From the NCBI GenBank assembly GCA_030765055.1, contig CM060953.1:23259687-23323686 (forward strand): a DNA stretch of 64,000 nt, read 5' to 3'. Positions within the stretch are counted from its first letter, which is position 1. Every line of letters begins with the position of its first letter. This stretch comes from Mantis religiosa (lineage: Eukaryota > Arthropoda > Insecta > Mantodea > Mantidae). Shown here piece by piece: positions 45,006 through 55,350 of this stretch. The position numbers were made by a program, and so were the translations under genes. The notes beneath the pieces are model-generated. The model saw only the letters and a list, made by a program, of their open reading frames with translations, was not told where the DNA came from and made no database searches.

Positions 45006-46659
45006 TTAATTTTAATTAAAATGAAGATAGTCATTTAAAACAAGATTAAACTGCCAAATTGTGCCGATCTTTCTTAGAGATTAGTCTTTGAGTTATGCCA
45101 TTTATGAATGGAGGAAAACACAAACATTCCCTCCATCACTCACACCATGCTTTTTTTTAAATGTTTTATTGAGGTAATCTCAAAACTTTCTATACTATTT
45201 GTAATGAAATTTCGATATCTATCTTCTATAAGTAGTTCCTAAAGGAACTAAAATAAGTTCTATAAAGGGTTTAAAAATGACAACTTATCTTTTTGTTAGG
45301 TACGTCATAGGAATATTTTAATAAGTTCCTATAATTTGTTATTTATCTCAAATTTAACCTGAAGACAAAGGAAAGATGAAATACTCAATAGACAGTATTA
45401 AAGCATATTATTTTCCATGAAGATAAAGATGTTGTGGGAGCCATTACTGCTCCCAGTTGCTCTGCATTGCGAAAAGATGGCATGCAGTACAGGTTCCTAT
45501 TCCTTCACAGAGTTTGCAGAGTGCCTCTCCTACAGGAACATAATCTTGTTTCCTCGTAAGGCAAGGAAGGAAACGCTAAGGATAAAAAAACCAATGTCGG
45601 AACAGGATGTGGGAGGGTTGACATCGTCTTCCCCTTGCAAAGATCTTTTTGATGTGGTTTTGACGCCGAGCGCCCTGCCAGCAGTGAATACTAAAACGTG
45701 GATAACACCTTGAGGGAAATCCCCGCCAAGTGCGGTCGGTCCTAGCCAAAGGTCATTAAGAGATCGTATTCATCCCTCATGAAAAATTAGTTAGCCTCCA
45801 GTAAGCGTTTAACTTCACTTTTAACACGAGTTTTGTGTAATGGCGTAGAAACCGAGTAACCTAGGTTCGAAAACCGCATACACTGTATTGTGTGTAGCGC
45901 AATCTCCGATGTTGTTCACCATTGTTGGTATCGAAATTATTCAGCGCTATGATTAATAATTTAATACACAAGTGTTAGGTGAACAGATAGATAATTGATA
46001 TAAAAATTCCGCGTGTTGAAGTGAATGCATAATGTGAGAAAAACTCGTAAAATTATTTCCCAAGAAGTCATTACTTAGGCAATTTAAAATTGAGGATAAG
46101 GTAGTAGTTTTAAGTGAGAGTAGTGAAGGCAATTAGGGTCAGATACCTAGAACTCAATTATGTTAAGAAGTAGGTTCGCAAGGACACGTAAAATACAAAC
46201 TACTATAATGAACTATTGTATCATTATCCTTCTGGCCATATGGGGTGGGATATATGCTAAAGGGATGAACAGTGTGTAGATTACGATATTAAGTATTCAA
46301 GCTTACGGGTGTCCTCAACAGTATCCATACAGGTACTAAACAGAGTTCCTCCGATGGAGTATCGAATAAAAGCAAAAGGTGCATGGCTGAATTACAGAGT
46401 ATTAGAAATTATTGGAATGAATAGTGGAAATTATAGGAAAATTAAACACCTTAATGCAAAAGTAACTGGAGTAATATACGTAGATGAGGAAGGAACTTAG
46501 GTACTTTAAATTAAAATGAAGTTACGAACTTTTAATTAAAGTGTACTATAAGAGAAATGTAGTGATATGTACAACAGAATATATTTAGATACATAAATAA
46601 ATAAAATAGATAAAAAATAAATTTAATGAAAGGGAACTTAGAGTCACCAATCGCATTGT
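45006..46659. other. No recognisable gene
   Basis: A 98-codon frame at 45417-45713 and a 63-codon frame at 46309-46500 lack recognisable domains. Near 45850-45880, TAGGTTCGAAAACCGC resembles a B box, but no good partner box is present. Confidence 0.5.
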
Positions 46660-46833
46660 TGTATTGGATCCGCTGCAAAGCCAGAGCTATGAACGTGGGC
46701 GTGAAAGAAAAGGACAGATAGTGGACGGTTGCCGAGAGATAGAAAGAAACACAAAGAAGTCTGGAATTTTACGCTCACGTTGCGATTGTTATCGAGAGGT
46801 CTACCGCATTCTAGAACAATGATTGATTGGGAG

Positions 46834-46841
46834 ATATAAAT
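46834..46841 (+). promoter_or_regulatory. TATA box of LTR
   Basis: TATAAATA followed about 30 bp later by the CAGTCAGTTGCAGTTG region, where transcription of the LTR would begin. The same layout occurs in the other LTR copies. Confidence 0.7.
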
Positions 46842-47026
46842 AGCAGCAAAGTGTAAAAAGCAGTCAGTTGCAGTTGTGCACTGGAGTTGAGTTGTGTGAT
46901 GCATCGCAGTGCAATCTTTCATCTGTTTACGTGTGGCGGGCGAACGAGACGACATTGATGATTGCTGTTTATCAATGTCAGGTCATTTTGCAGCTGCAAG
47001 GGTTGTACAATGTTGCTGTTTACTGC

Positions 47027-47032
47027 AATAAA
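47027..47032 (+). terminator. LTR polyadenylation signal
   Basis: AATAAA about 190 bp after the TATA box, matching AATAAA in the 40.4-kb LTR, where the GC-rich retroposon has inserted. Confidence 0.65.
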
Positions 47033-47091
47033 GAGTGGTTTTACATTTCTGCAACAAAACACTTTTGATTCTAAGATCCCGCGAAGTCACA

Positions 47092-47744
47092 TTATTAACT
47101 AACACAATTTGAAAACAAAGTGAAAGGTATTGAGCTACCATTTCAAAAAAATCCATAATAAATTATACATTCTGAAATTAATATAAATAACATCACCAAT
47201 AACTGTGATAACCAATAACCAATAACCGAAGTCCTGGTTTCGGTGGCAAGTTTTGAAGGTGGGAAGTTTTCCTTAGTCAAGATTATTATCCATCGTTCTC
47301 AAAGCTTGAAAGTATAAGTGCATGTGTGTGAATTTAATATAATAACCAAAGATAATGCAAATTCAGAGATTAATAACAGCATAAATGAGTGATTACCATT
47401 GCTGTTGAGCAAAAAGTCACCGATATGATCTTAGATGTTAAAATTAGACTTACAAAAGACATCACTATTCTGTAAACTTGAACATCAATCAAAGAAATTC
47501 TTAAATAAGTTTGAAAATTGACACAACGAAAACAGTAAATTACAGTATCAATAAGAGCCTATCTTAAGTGTATTAGGATTTGTTTTGATATTCTGACTGA
47601 ATATTATAGTGCCTGGATACCAGTTATCGGTTTGGTAGAACCCAATTCTCCGTTTACCTTCTCTCCTACGTGGGGGAAGTATTGTATTGCATCCAAAAAA
47701 TACGATATCGATATTTTACCCTAAATGTATGTTCCTTTTATAAT
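47092..47744. other. Spacer containing a SINE family E body
   Basis: Apart from 47232-47345 (separate entry) I see only AT-rich DNA, including short tandem copies of AACCAATAACC near 47209-47227. Confidence 0.5.
47232..47345 (+). mobile_element. SINE-like fragment (family E, copy 2)
   Basis: TTTTCCTTAGTCAAGATTAT, TCTCAAAGCTTGAAAGTATA and GTGCATGTGTGTG align with the body of the 38.8-kb element. The head is reduced to a damaged B-box stretch (CCTGGTTTCGGTGGCAAG). Confidence 0.45.
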
Positions 47745-48473
47745 TAACGTCCTCCAACGTTACGTCATATCGGACGATGAAGGAAATGATGTTCAAGTGA
47801 GTACAGGGTCCATAGAGCTTAGAGTTATCAGACATTCATCCTTAAGGGAAAACCTCCAACGTTAAGTCACATCGGACGATGAATGAAATGATGTTCAAGT
47901 GAGTACAGGGTCCATAGAGCTTAGAGTTATCAGGCATTCATCCTTAAGGGAAAACCTCCAACGTTAAGTCACATCGGACGATGAATGAAATGATATTCAA
48001 GTGAGTACAGGGTCCATAGAGCTCAGAGTTATCAGACATTCATCCTTAAGGGAAAACCTCCAACGTTAAGTGACATCGGACGATGCATGAAATGATGTTC
48101 AAGTGAGTACAGGGTCCATAGAGCTTAGAGTTATCAGACATTCATCCTTAAGGGAAAACTTCCAATGTTAAGTCATATCGGAGGATGAATGAAATGATGT
48201 TCAAATGAGTACAGGGCACATAGAGCTTAGAGTTACCAGACATTCATCTTTCAGGATAAGGGAAAGCCCCCAACGTTAAGTTATACCGGACGATGAATGA
48301 TCATGTTCAAATGAGTGCAGGGTACATAGGGCTTAGAGTTACTAGACATTCATTTCTCAGGATAAGGGAAAGCCAGGTAAACAACTTATCCAGATAACTC
48401 GTCCTGAGATTCGAACTCGGAAGCTCTTGAATGTGTGGCAGATGTTTGCTATCAACATGCTACGGAGGCGGGA
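47745..48473 (-). mobile_element. SINE family A with six tandem cores (copy 6)
   Basis: One tRNA-like head (48372-48473, B box GAGTTCGAATCTC on the minus strand) is joined to six direct copies of the core. The units start with CCTCCAACG or a close variant at 47751, 47853, 47955, 48057, 48159 and 48267, giving periods of 102, 102, 102, 102 and 108 bp. The first units are nearly identical (GGACGATGAATGAAATGATG, then GTTCAAGTGAGTACAGGGTC); those nearest the head are more diverged. The 108-bp spacing also occurs in the two-core copy at 14955. This gradient suggests recent growth at the tail side. Confidence 0.9.
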
Positions 48474-48546
48474 CACTACATGTTCTGAGTCTCACTGAAC
48501 TTTTAAGCATTTTTAGAAAAAAAAAAACTTCATATGTGTTGTGCAC

Positions 48547-48552
48547 GTGAGT

Positions 48553-48627
<75 letters not shown>

Positions 48628-48653
48628 TGAGAGAGAGAGAGAGCGTGTGTTGC
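48547..48653. repeat. (GA)n microsatellite with interruptions
   Basis: A GAGAGA run of roughly 60 bp at its centre, with GTGAGA and GATAGAGTGA variants at the edges and GTGTGT at the end. Confidence 0.93.
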
Positions 48654-50674
48654 GTATGGAACTTTAACTCAAAAACAAAAAGTCGATTAAAACCACGCTT
48701 GAGTTTCTTAAAACGCACTTTTGAATTCAGCATCTTTCAAAGGTTCGGCACAAAGTTTTTCATGAAAATACACCCCAAAGTATAGTTTTCATGGACCATT
48801 TTTCTCTCATGTTGGTTTTCTCAAAAATGGCTAATGATTTTGATTTAAGTACCATTTAGTTCGATGTTTCTATAACAAATAAAATGTATATGTTGAACTT
48901 TCTCAGAAGTGCTCTTCATTCTGGTTAAGTTTTCCATAACCAGTGAACCGTAAGAGATGAACAAAATCCTACTGCATCAAAATGTAGAGGTCGTCAAAAC
49001 ACACATTTTATACGTTATGCAATTTTTCTGCTGTGATGCATTACCCTTGTTGTTATTATTATTAATTCTCTTCTTTATAATATTTTGTTACTTGGTTCTA
49101 GATATATTCTTATAATAATGTTTAAGTTACTGAGAGTCGAACACCTGCCTATAAGCCCACGGGTTGACCCGCATAAAGCAGAGAACGTGAAACTGCAGCC
49201 AGCGTTGTCCCCTTATCCTGCGGACCAAGAGAACGTGCCTCTGGATCTTGCTCTTTTCTCCTCCTCCTCCTACCCTTCCCTCCCCCCTTCCTCCTCGTTT
49301 TAATGGTCTCCCGCGATCTGTATCTATCTGCAAGGAGCCATTTAAATGAATACATAATTTTGGTATATCTCGCTAGCTTGCTAGGGGGTTGCCTACCCCC
49401 AACTACTACCTCTTGTTATATTGTTTCATAATTCTCTCCAGAATCTAATTTTCTGTTCGTTTTTGCTTGGGCGGACTTACAACATAAATATTAGAAACGA
49501 TTGTAGGAAGAGATAAAGCGTAAAGGAATGGGTTAGCCACGTTTTAAAGGTGGTACAGTTACACGAGTACAGTTCTATAGGACGTTTCGCTCTGCGATGC
49601 TCATATTTGTTGCAGCGACAATAAAGTGGTCATGTACAGACAGTGTGGCAAAGTTTAAGGTGGGGCGCGGGACAAGTACAAAGGAAGAAATAAAGTGTTA
49701 CATTTACATAATATTTTGTTTCGTCTATCTTAAGAATATGTCTTTCTCTGTACTTTATTTTGATATAAATCTTTACAGAATTTGCTACATTTACACATTT
49801 TGTTATGGATACAAAGTATTACAACTGTACGCCATATGTTGGTCTTGAAGTCCAATAATTAAGGTATTCATATTATCCCAAAAATCGACAGGACATTAAA
49901 CGAATAAGTTCATATTCAGCACAATTAAAACCTGAATAAGGATATTCCGGAAAGGCTGATGAAATAAAACCAATTATTTGAAATAATTTATGTGTTCACA
50001 TGAAAATATTTAATAAATAGATCTTTTTAAAACAAAAATTCATTTTTGAGCAAATAAAATCTTCGTGATGCGTCCTTAGAAAGAGCTAAAATTAAATACA
50101 AATTTGATGCTTAACGACTATTTGCTTTGCAGTAATGTTTTCAGTCACAGATACACACAAACAAATGAAAATTTCCAAAAAAATATATTTTGGAATCAGA
50201 AAGTCTGAAAATGTGAGTTTCTGGTGAAATTTCAATATTGAATTTTTGGACGGAATATCGTACTTTTTCTCTAGATATGTGCATATATGGTATGTTAAGT
50301 AAAAATGAATAAAATAATAACACCATGGTCATTCAAGGACTGGATTTGATAGTAATAGAAAGATTACAAATAAAATATCCGTTTAATATAAACTATAAAC
50401 CAATTTAAGACTTTTAGATGTCATTAAGTACACTGAGTAAGCAGATAAAATGTGTACCATACAATTGCAATTTTCGACATCTATGACATCTTTAAAAAAA
50501 TAGATGACAAAGATTCCCACAGAAGTTGCACTATTATATTCTAGCAGTTAGCCTAAATTAACTGTACGCTAAGAAAACAACATTACACGTATCTTAGCTT
50601 AGTATATATTGCATATATAATGATGCGATCAGAAATGCATAGTAGGTAACTAAGTTTGTATATTTTTTTTTGAA
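48654..50674. other. No recognisable gene
   Basis: AT-rich DNA with a less AT-rich part at 49.12-49.32 kb. The overlapping frames there (68-72 codons on both strands) lie in a pyrimidine-rich stretch of TCCTCC type and are not convincing. Confidence 0.55.
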
Positions 50675-50829
50675 TTTACGTCCTCCAACGTTAAGTCATA
50701 ACAGACGATGAATGTAATGGGCAAAATACTGCTCAAATGAATCCAGGGTCCATGAAGCTTAGAGCTACCCAACTCGAGACCCCTTGAACGTGAAGCAGAC
50801 AAGCTACCCTCTACGCTATCGAGGCAGGC
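50675..50829 (-). mobile_element. SINE family A with internal deletion (copy 7)
   Basis: The core CCAACGTTAAGTCATAACAG through AAGCTTAGAGCTACC jumps directly to AACTCGAGACC and the head ending CTACGCTATCGAGGCAGGCT. The deletion of roughly 80 bp removes the part with the ACATTCATC block and half of the B box. Confidence 0.83.
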
Positions 50830-52683
50830 TGTAACTTTGTAATTTGTTTATGTTTGTAACATAAAGTTATCTTATAAAGTTGATCAGCCTTCTTTTTAGA
50901 GGAAGCACTGCACTTTATTGCAATATTCTACAGATGAAATAGATTTGAAAACTTTATTGGAAAAAAACATATTTTTAGATCTACTAATCTAAACAGAAGT
51001 AATTTTATAAAAGTTCCGAATCTGTAGCCATAAACAGCATAACTCGAAAATGAACATTCCAATAAATTTCAAACATTCCATTTATAAAAGGCATTTTCCC
51101 AATATGCCACGACTTTCAAGAAAATTCCCCAGCCCCAAACTACCTTTTTATAAAAACGTTTTTGAAAGTTTTTGTTTTCTTAATAACACCACTAAAGGTA
51201 TTTATTAAATTATAATACGATTAAAATATAAAAACGTATGCACATTGTATTGTCTGGTAATAACCTGAAAAGTTCTCTTTATTCTGACTGACTATTGTAT
51301 AATTAAAAAGTCGTGACAAGAAATGCAGGTCTTGTGTGCTTTAATAACTTATACTAAATACATGTTTTGTGGCACTCACTTTTGCCAAGATATTACTTGT
51401 TATTTTTTAACATTTTCAAATACTGATATTTTATCAATTGGTAAGTCAATATAGTCTAGTGTATACTTTTTAAGGCTTCAACAAAGTGAGTAATTATGAA
51501 ATTGACCTTTTAAATAGAGAAATAAGGGAATACATTTAGTGAAGGCAGCACATCTCATTTGTCAAAGTTTTCCCAAAGCACTCACTTTTATTAATTTTTG
51601 GATATTTAAGTTAAAATATATCGAGTTAAATAAACAAACCAAAGTGTCCAGCAATTTGATCACCCTGTAGCTGTAGATGAAACATGTACTGGGGGTGCAG
51701 AGGAAGTGAGATAAAGAGGAAAGTAGGAGGGGGTAGAGGAAGGAACGAGACAAGAGCTAAGTGGGAGAGAGTGAGACACTTTTCTCTTGGCTTTGCATTG
51801 CGGTAGAAAATTTACTGCGTCACGTAGGTAGCACTGGCGATATGAAACTATACCGGCTTTCAAATCTCCCTCTGCCGGTTATTCCGCAAACTAAATTTCG
51901 CTTGAAATTTCTGTCACTGCATCTCGGAATCTCCGTCTGCTTGTAAAGCAGTGGAAAATATTATTCCTTTCGCGTGGGGTGCACTTTGCATACGTGATAC
52001 ATATTCACTTCTCTCTAATAGACGTCGGCATAAACAGCTCGTAGCAAACAGGTAATGGCAAATAATCCATCCACTTGTCATTCGCACTAATTAGTAGCTA
52101 ACAGAAAATGTAAATGTTCTCTCCACCTATTCTTCGACAAACTATTATTAGAAAAAGTTGTTCATCTATTTGTTTCCTTGTAGGTACATCAACGGGAAAA
52201 GAAAATGCAGCAGGCTTAAGAAAAGCGAATCCGTATAAGAGTTTATCTCTGTGTGATATCTTTGATATTCCCCTTTCATTGGATGGCAAAAAGTAAAAAG
52301 ACAAACAGCGACATTTTATTTGATATAAAGGTATAAGGCATAAAGAACTGTAAATGATATTTATCACGTCGAGAATGCGGATTGAAAATACGAGGACCGC
52401 AGGGTCGTGGTTAGCCAATTACTTATTGCAATACTTGAAAAAGAACCGCAAAAAGCAATAATAAATCAAAATTGCGATCCCATATTTTATTGGACATTAA
52501 GGAAAAATAATGAATTGAAATGTGAAAAAATGAAAAGCTACATCTAAGTTCCATGGACAAAGCCTTCTTATCCACTCTTTTGTTAATGAACTAATTTAAG
52601 TAACACACGTCCTGGTTGCTAGGTTATTTGTTTATGTAACTGAATTCAATCTTTAGATTTTTATGGTTATTTTTTACTATTCT
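50830..52683. other. No recognisable gene
   Basis: AT-rich sequence. A purine-rich block at 51.68-51.78 kb and a less AT-rich block up to 51.95 kb have no match in the window. The 106-codon minus frame at 52098-52418 is unassigned. Confidence 0.5.
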
Positions 52684-53690
52684 ATTTTTTATTTATTTAT
52701 TTTGCTAAGCCAGTACAATTGAGTGTGACCGGTGTTCAACCCTGGCTCTATACCAGTCATACTCATTTTACAGTAGATCCTTAATTCTAATCATTTATTA
52801 TAATAATGCAGGTTCATTATTAGTTCTGTTCACTGTTCCTAACAACCGTTTTAACTTTGTGAAAGAATTGCCCTATCTTCTATCTTAAACAAGCACTTAG
52901 CAGTAGCTATAGTCCTATCTAACTTAAACAATTCCTTATTAATAAACTCTTTCCTCCAAATTTCTGTCCCTTTACACTCAAAAAACTATATGTTCTAAGT
53001 TCTCATTTTCCTCCCATATGGGATAGTATTACCCTTCCTTATACCTCTTAGTCGCTATTCTCCTGTACTAGCCATGCAATATCTTCTCTCTCCTCTTTAT
53101 TCGTCACGTCTATGTACTTTTCCCTTCCCCAAGCCTCCTTCATTGGTATATAAAAACTAAAGACCTATTTTCAGCTATTTCACTAAATATATTCTGCACT
53201 TCTACGTCTTCGAATCTTTTTCTTGCAGATTTCTATAAACTTGTTACATTACTTTCTCTTTTTCTCCACATTTGTCCTAATCTACTGCTCTCTAGGCTTT
53301 TTCTAAGAAATTTTACCTATCCCTTGTTCTTTAAAAAAAATTCTTGATAAATTAAACATTGTTATAATAAATTCCTTTCTTCCAGATTCAATATTCTATA
53401 CTCTTTCCATAATCTTCCCTTTACTGGCAATTCTACCCATCTCTATTTGTACTACCTGCCTAACAGTTACACTTGGTAACTCAAGCATTTCTTTACAGCA
53501 TCTCCTATTCACTTCATCTATAACTTCCCATCCTCCTTCTACTCCCCATACTTGTATCCCATATAACATTTTTGCCTCTACCAGCATACTACGTGTTATC
53601 TTATTCTAACCATTTGATATTTGTATCTGGTACTTTGTACTTGCAGCTTCTGATGGCTGATAAACTCATTTTCCTTTTTCTAAGGCACAT
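52684..53690 (-). mobile_element. LINE 3' end fragment
   Basis: The 3' end of a non-LTR retrotransposon on the minus strand. The best frame (53396-53587) contains AKMLYGIQVWGVEGGWEVID, EVNRRCCKEMLELP and IEMGRIASKGKIM, a pattern typical of the region after the reverse transcriptase in insect LINEs (K-x-x-L-Y-G-x-E/Q-V-W-G, then a Leu-Pro stretch). Further on, in broken frames, come EDVEVQNIFSEIAENRSL (about 53200) and ENLEHIVFECKGTEIWRKEF (about 52985), where L-E-H-x-x-F-E-C is the usual end motif. LFKIEDRAILSQ (about 52880) is last. The 3' tail reads AAATAAATAAATAAAAAA near 52690 on the minus strand. The reverse-transcriptase core and endonuclease are absent. Several frame breaks show that it is dead. 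Confidence 0.8.
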
Positions 53691-54834
53691 TTCTTTTGTT
53701 TCTCCCAATTCCCTCTGCTGATGGTTATTATAAAGCAGTAAAATTTGATAAAAATGAGCGACATTGCTATTCAAGAAGGTGCGGATCCAGTATGTGCATC
53801 ACTTTTACCAGCGAAGACGAAGGAAATGAAAATCCGCATTCCACCTCAAGATGTACTGAAGAAATAGTAAGAATTGAATCACTTTTTAATGTTAATAACA
53901 TGTTCAAAAGCACATTTAATATTTTACTCAATAAATAATTAATATATTTGTATGTTTTGCTAAGGATTCAATTTTAGGTTACTATGCTGTTGGGCATTAC
54001 GTCATTTTCTAATGGTATCGTAAGTACTGATGGCCATAAAAACTAGAACTGTAAATATTAATGACCTGTTTTATCCCTGTTGTCATTACAATTGACAAAT
54101 TAATTGTAAATTTAGCTTACAAACCAAATACATCTTAACAATAATTAATTTAGAAATCTAGCATTAAAATAGCTCTTTTGGTTCTACATAACTTTACGAT
54201 AACTAATAAAGCTTAAGGAAAAAATGTACTACAAAAAGAAGAAAATAAGTTCTCCTTGAAGCATGCAATCTAAACCTTACAGTATTTTTGAGTAACCATT
54301 TCTTAAATATTCCTCTTACTGGTGTGAATGTTCCAGTAATTAGAAAGTTGTTCCTTCAAATTCTTTTTCCATTGCAATCGAAGTCATCACAAACAAACCG
54401 GTCTAGTCTACTTCACAATTCCTCTACAGGGAAATACGAATGTTATAAACTTAAATATACAAACGTCTGTTTAACAAGAAGTAGCAATAGTTTACAGAAG
54501 ACTAAGTACAAAGGTCATGAGAATGCATACGTCAAGTTTTTGGAATAGTTGACCCCTTCTTCATTTCTAAATATATTAATCCACATTTTCCACGCTACAC
54601 TCCCTAATGTTCAGTCACCCCAAATCCATCTCAAACCGTTCGTTCCACTCAGTAACTCACCGCCACCCCACCCCCCATATATCCACTTATCCAAACAGAC
54701 ACAAAAATGGATATTCTTTTTTGTGGAAATTTTGGATTTTGGTTGAGTAACCGATGGTCATGTAGCTTACTTAATACCAAATTAATATCTTCATGTGCTT
54801 CTCTTGTATGTGTGTACAAACTTATTTTCTTTTA
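53691..54834. other. Anonymous stretch with one exon-like short frame
   Basis: Frames at 53696-53938 and 54288-54548 are unassigned. A 37-codon frame at 53754-53867 beginning MSDIAIQEGADPVCASLLPA has a balanced composition. A pyrimidine-rich tract lies upstream (53690-53716), and GTAAGA begins within its stop region (53867). I list it as a possible small exon or an old transposon N-terminus, without assignment. Confidence 0.3.
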
Positions 54835-55040
54835 TTTAAGTCCTCCAGCGTTAAGTCTTAACGGACGATGAATGAAATGATTCTCAAAAACACCCAGGGT
54901 CCAAAGAGCTTAGAGTTACCTAACATTCATCTTTCAGGATAAAGGAAAACTCCGGATAAACGTTATCCTGATAACCATACTGACCGAGATACGAAATAGA
55001 ACGTGAGACACACACGGTACCAGCACGCCACAGAGGCACG
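54835..55040 (-). mobile_element. tRNA-derived SINE (family A, copy 8)
   Basis: The core blocks CCTCCAGCGTTAAGTCTTAA and AGCTTAGAGTTACCTAACAT are followed by ACATTCATCTTTCAGGATAA and an eroded head (GAGATACGAAATAGAACGTG, ending CCACAGAGGCACG). The B box is destroyed. Confidence 0.8.
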
Positions 55041-55179
55041 ATACTGCACAAGGAGACTTTAGCGCTAGGCAACTGTATCTCTGCTTCTGCACGTGTCGGC
55101 AGATGACATTAGTCTACCTACTTCTGTTAACAGTTGAAAGATGGCAGAGCATTCGTTATTAAAATCTATTTCAAGTTTA

Positions 55180-55350
55180 TAACTTATTTTGGTCATAAGG
55201 TGAAACTTAAGCTCGTGGTATTATATGCCTAAACCTGTATTTATCCTAACAACTTAGGCAAACCACGAAAACTCGCAATTTGTTTGGCCGATGGGATTTG
55301 AAACCCGGATCTTCTAAATGCAAGCCATAGACGTTTCGGCCTGAGTACTA
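55180..55350 (-). mobile_element. SINE-like element with tRNA-type B box
   Basis: On the minus strand GGCTTGCATTTAGAAGATCC leads into GGGTTTCAAATCCCATCGGC (B-box-like, 55288-55310). A body with GTGGTTTGCCTAAGTTGTTA and GGATAAATACAGGTTTAGGC follows. No second copy is in the window. Confidence 0.45.

Larger units (their letters stand above)
46660..47091 (+). mobile_element. Solo LTR, unsplit copy
   Basis: About 432 bp, starting TGTATTGGATCCGCTGCAAA and ending TCCCGCGAAGTCACA. It shares with the 40.4-kb copy a CGAGAGATAGAAAGAAACA block, CATTCTAGAAC, a TATA box, the AGTTGCAGTTGTGCA start region, CTGCAAGGG.TGTACAA and TTTACTG(T/C)AATAAAGAG. Possible 6-bp flanking repeats are CATTGT and CATTAT, which differ by one base. 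Neither a primer-binding site nor coding sequence follows. Confidence 0.72.

Noticed and set aside
47751..48372. Regular direct repeats resembling a CRISPR array
   Set aside because: The units abut without unique spacers, are about 102 bp long and are the core of a SINE in a eukaryotic genome.
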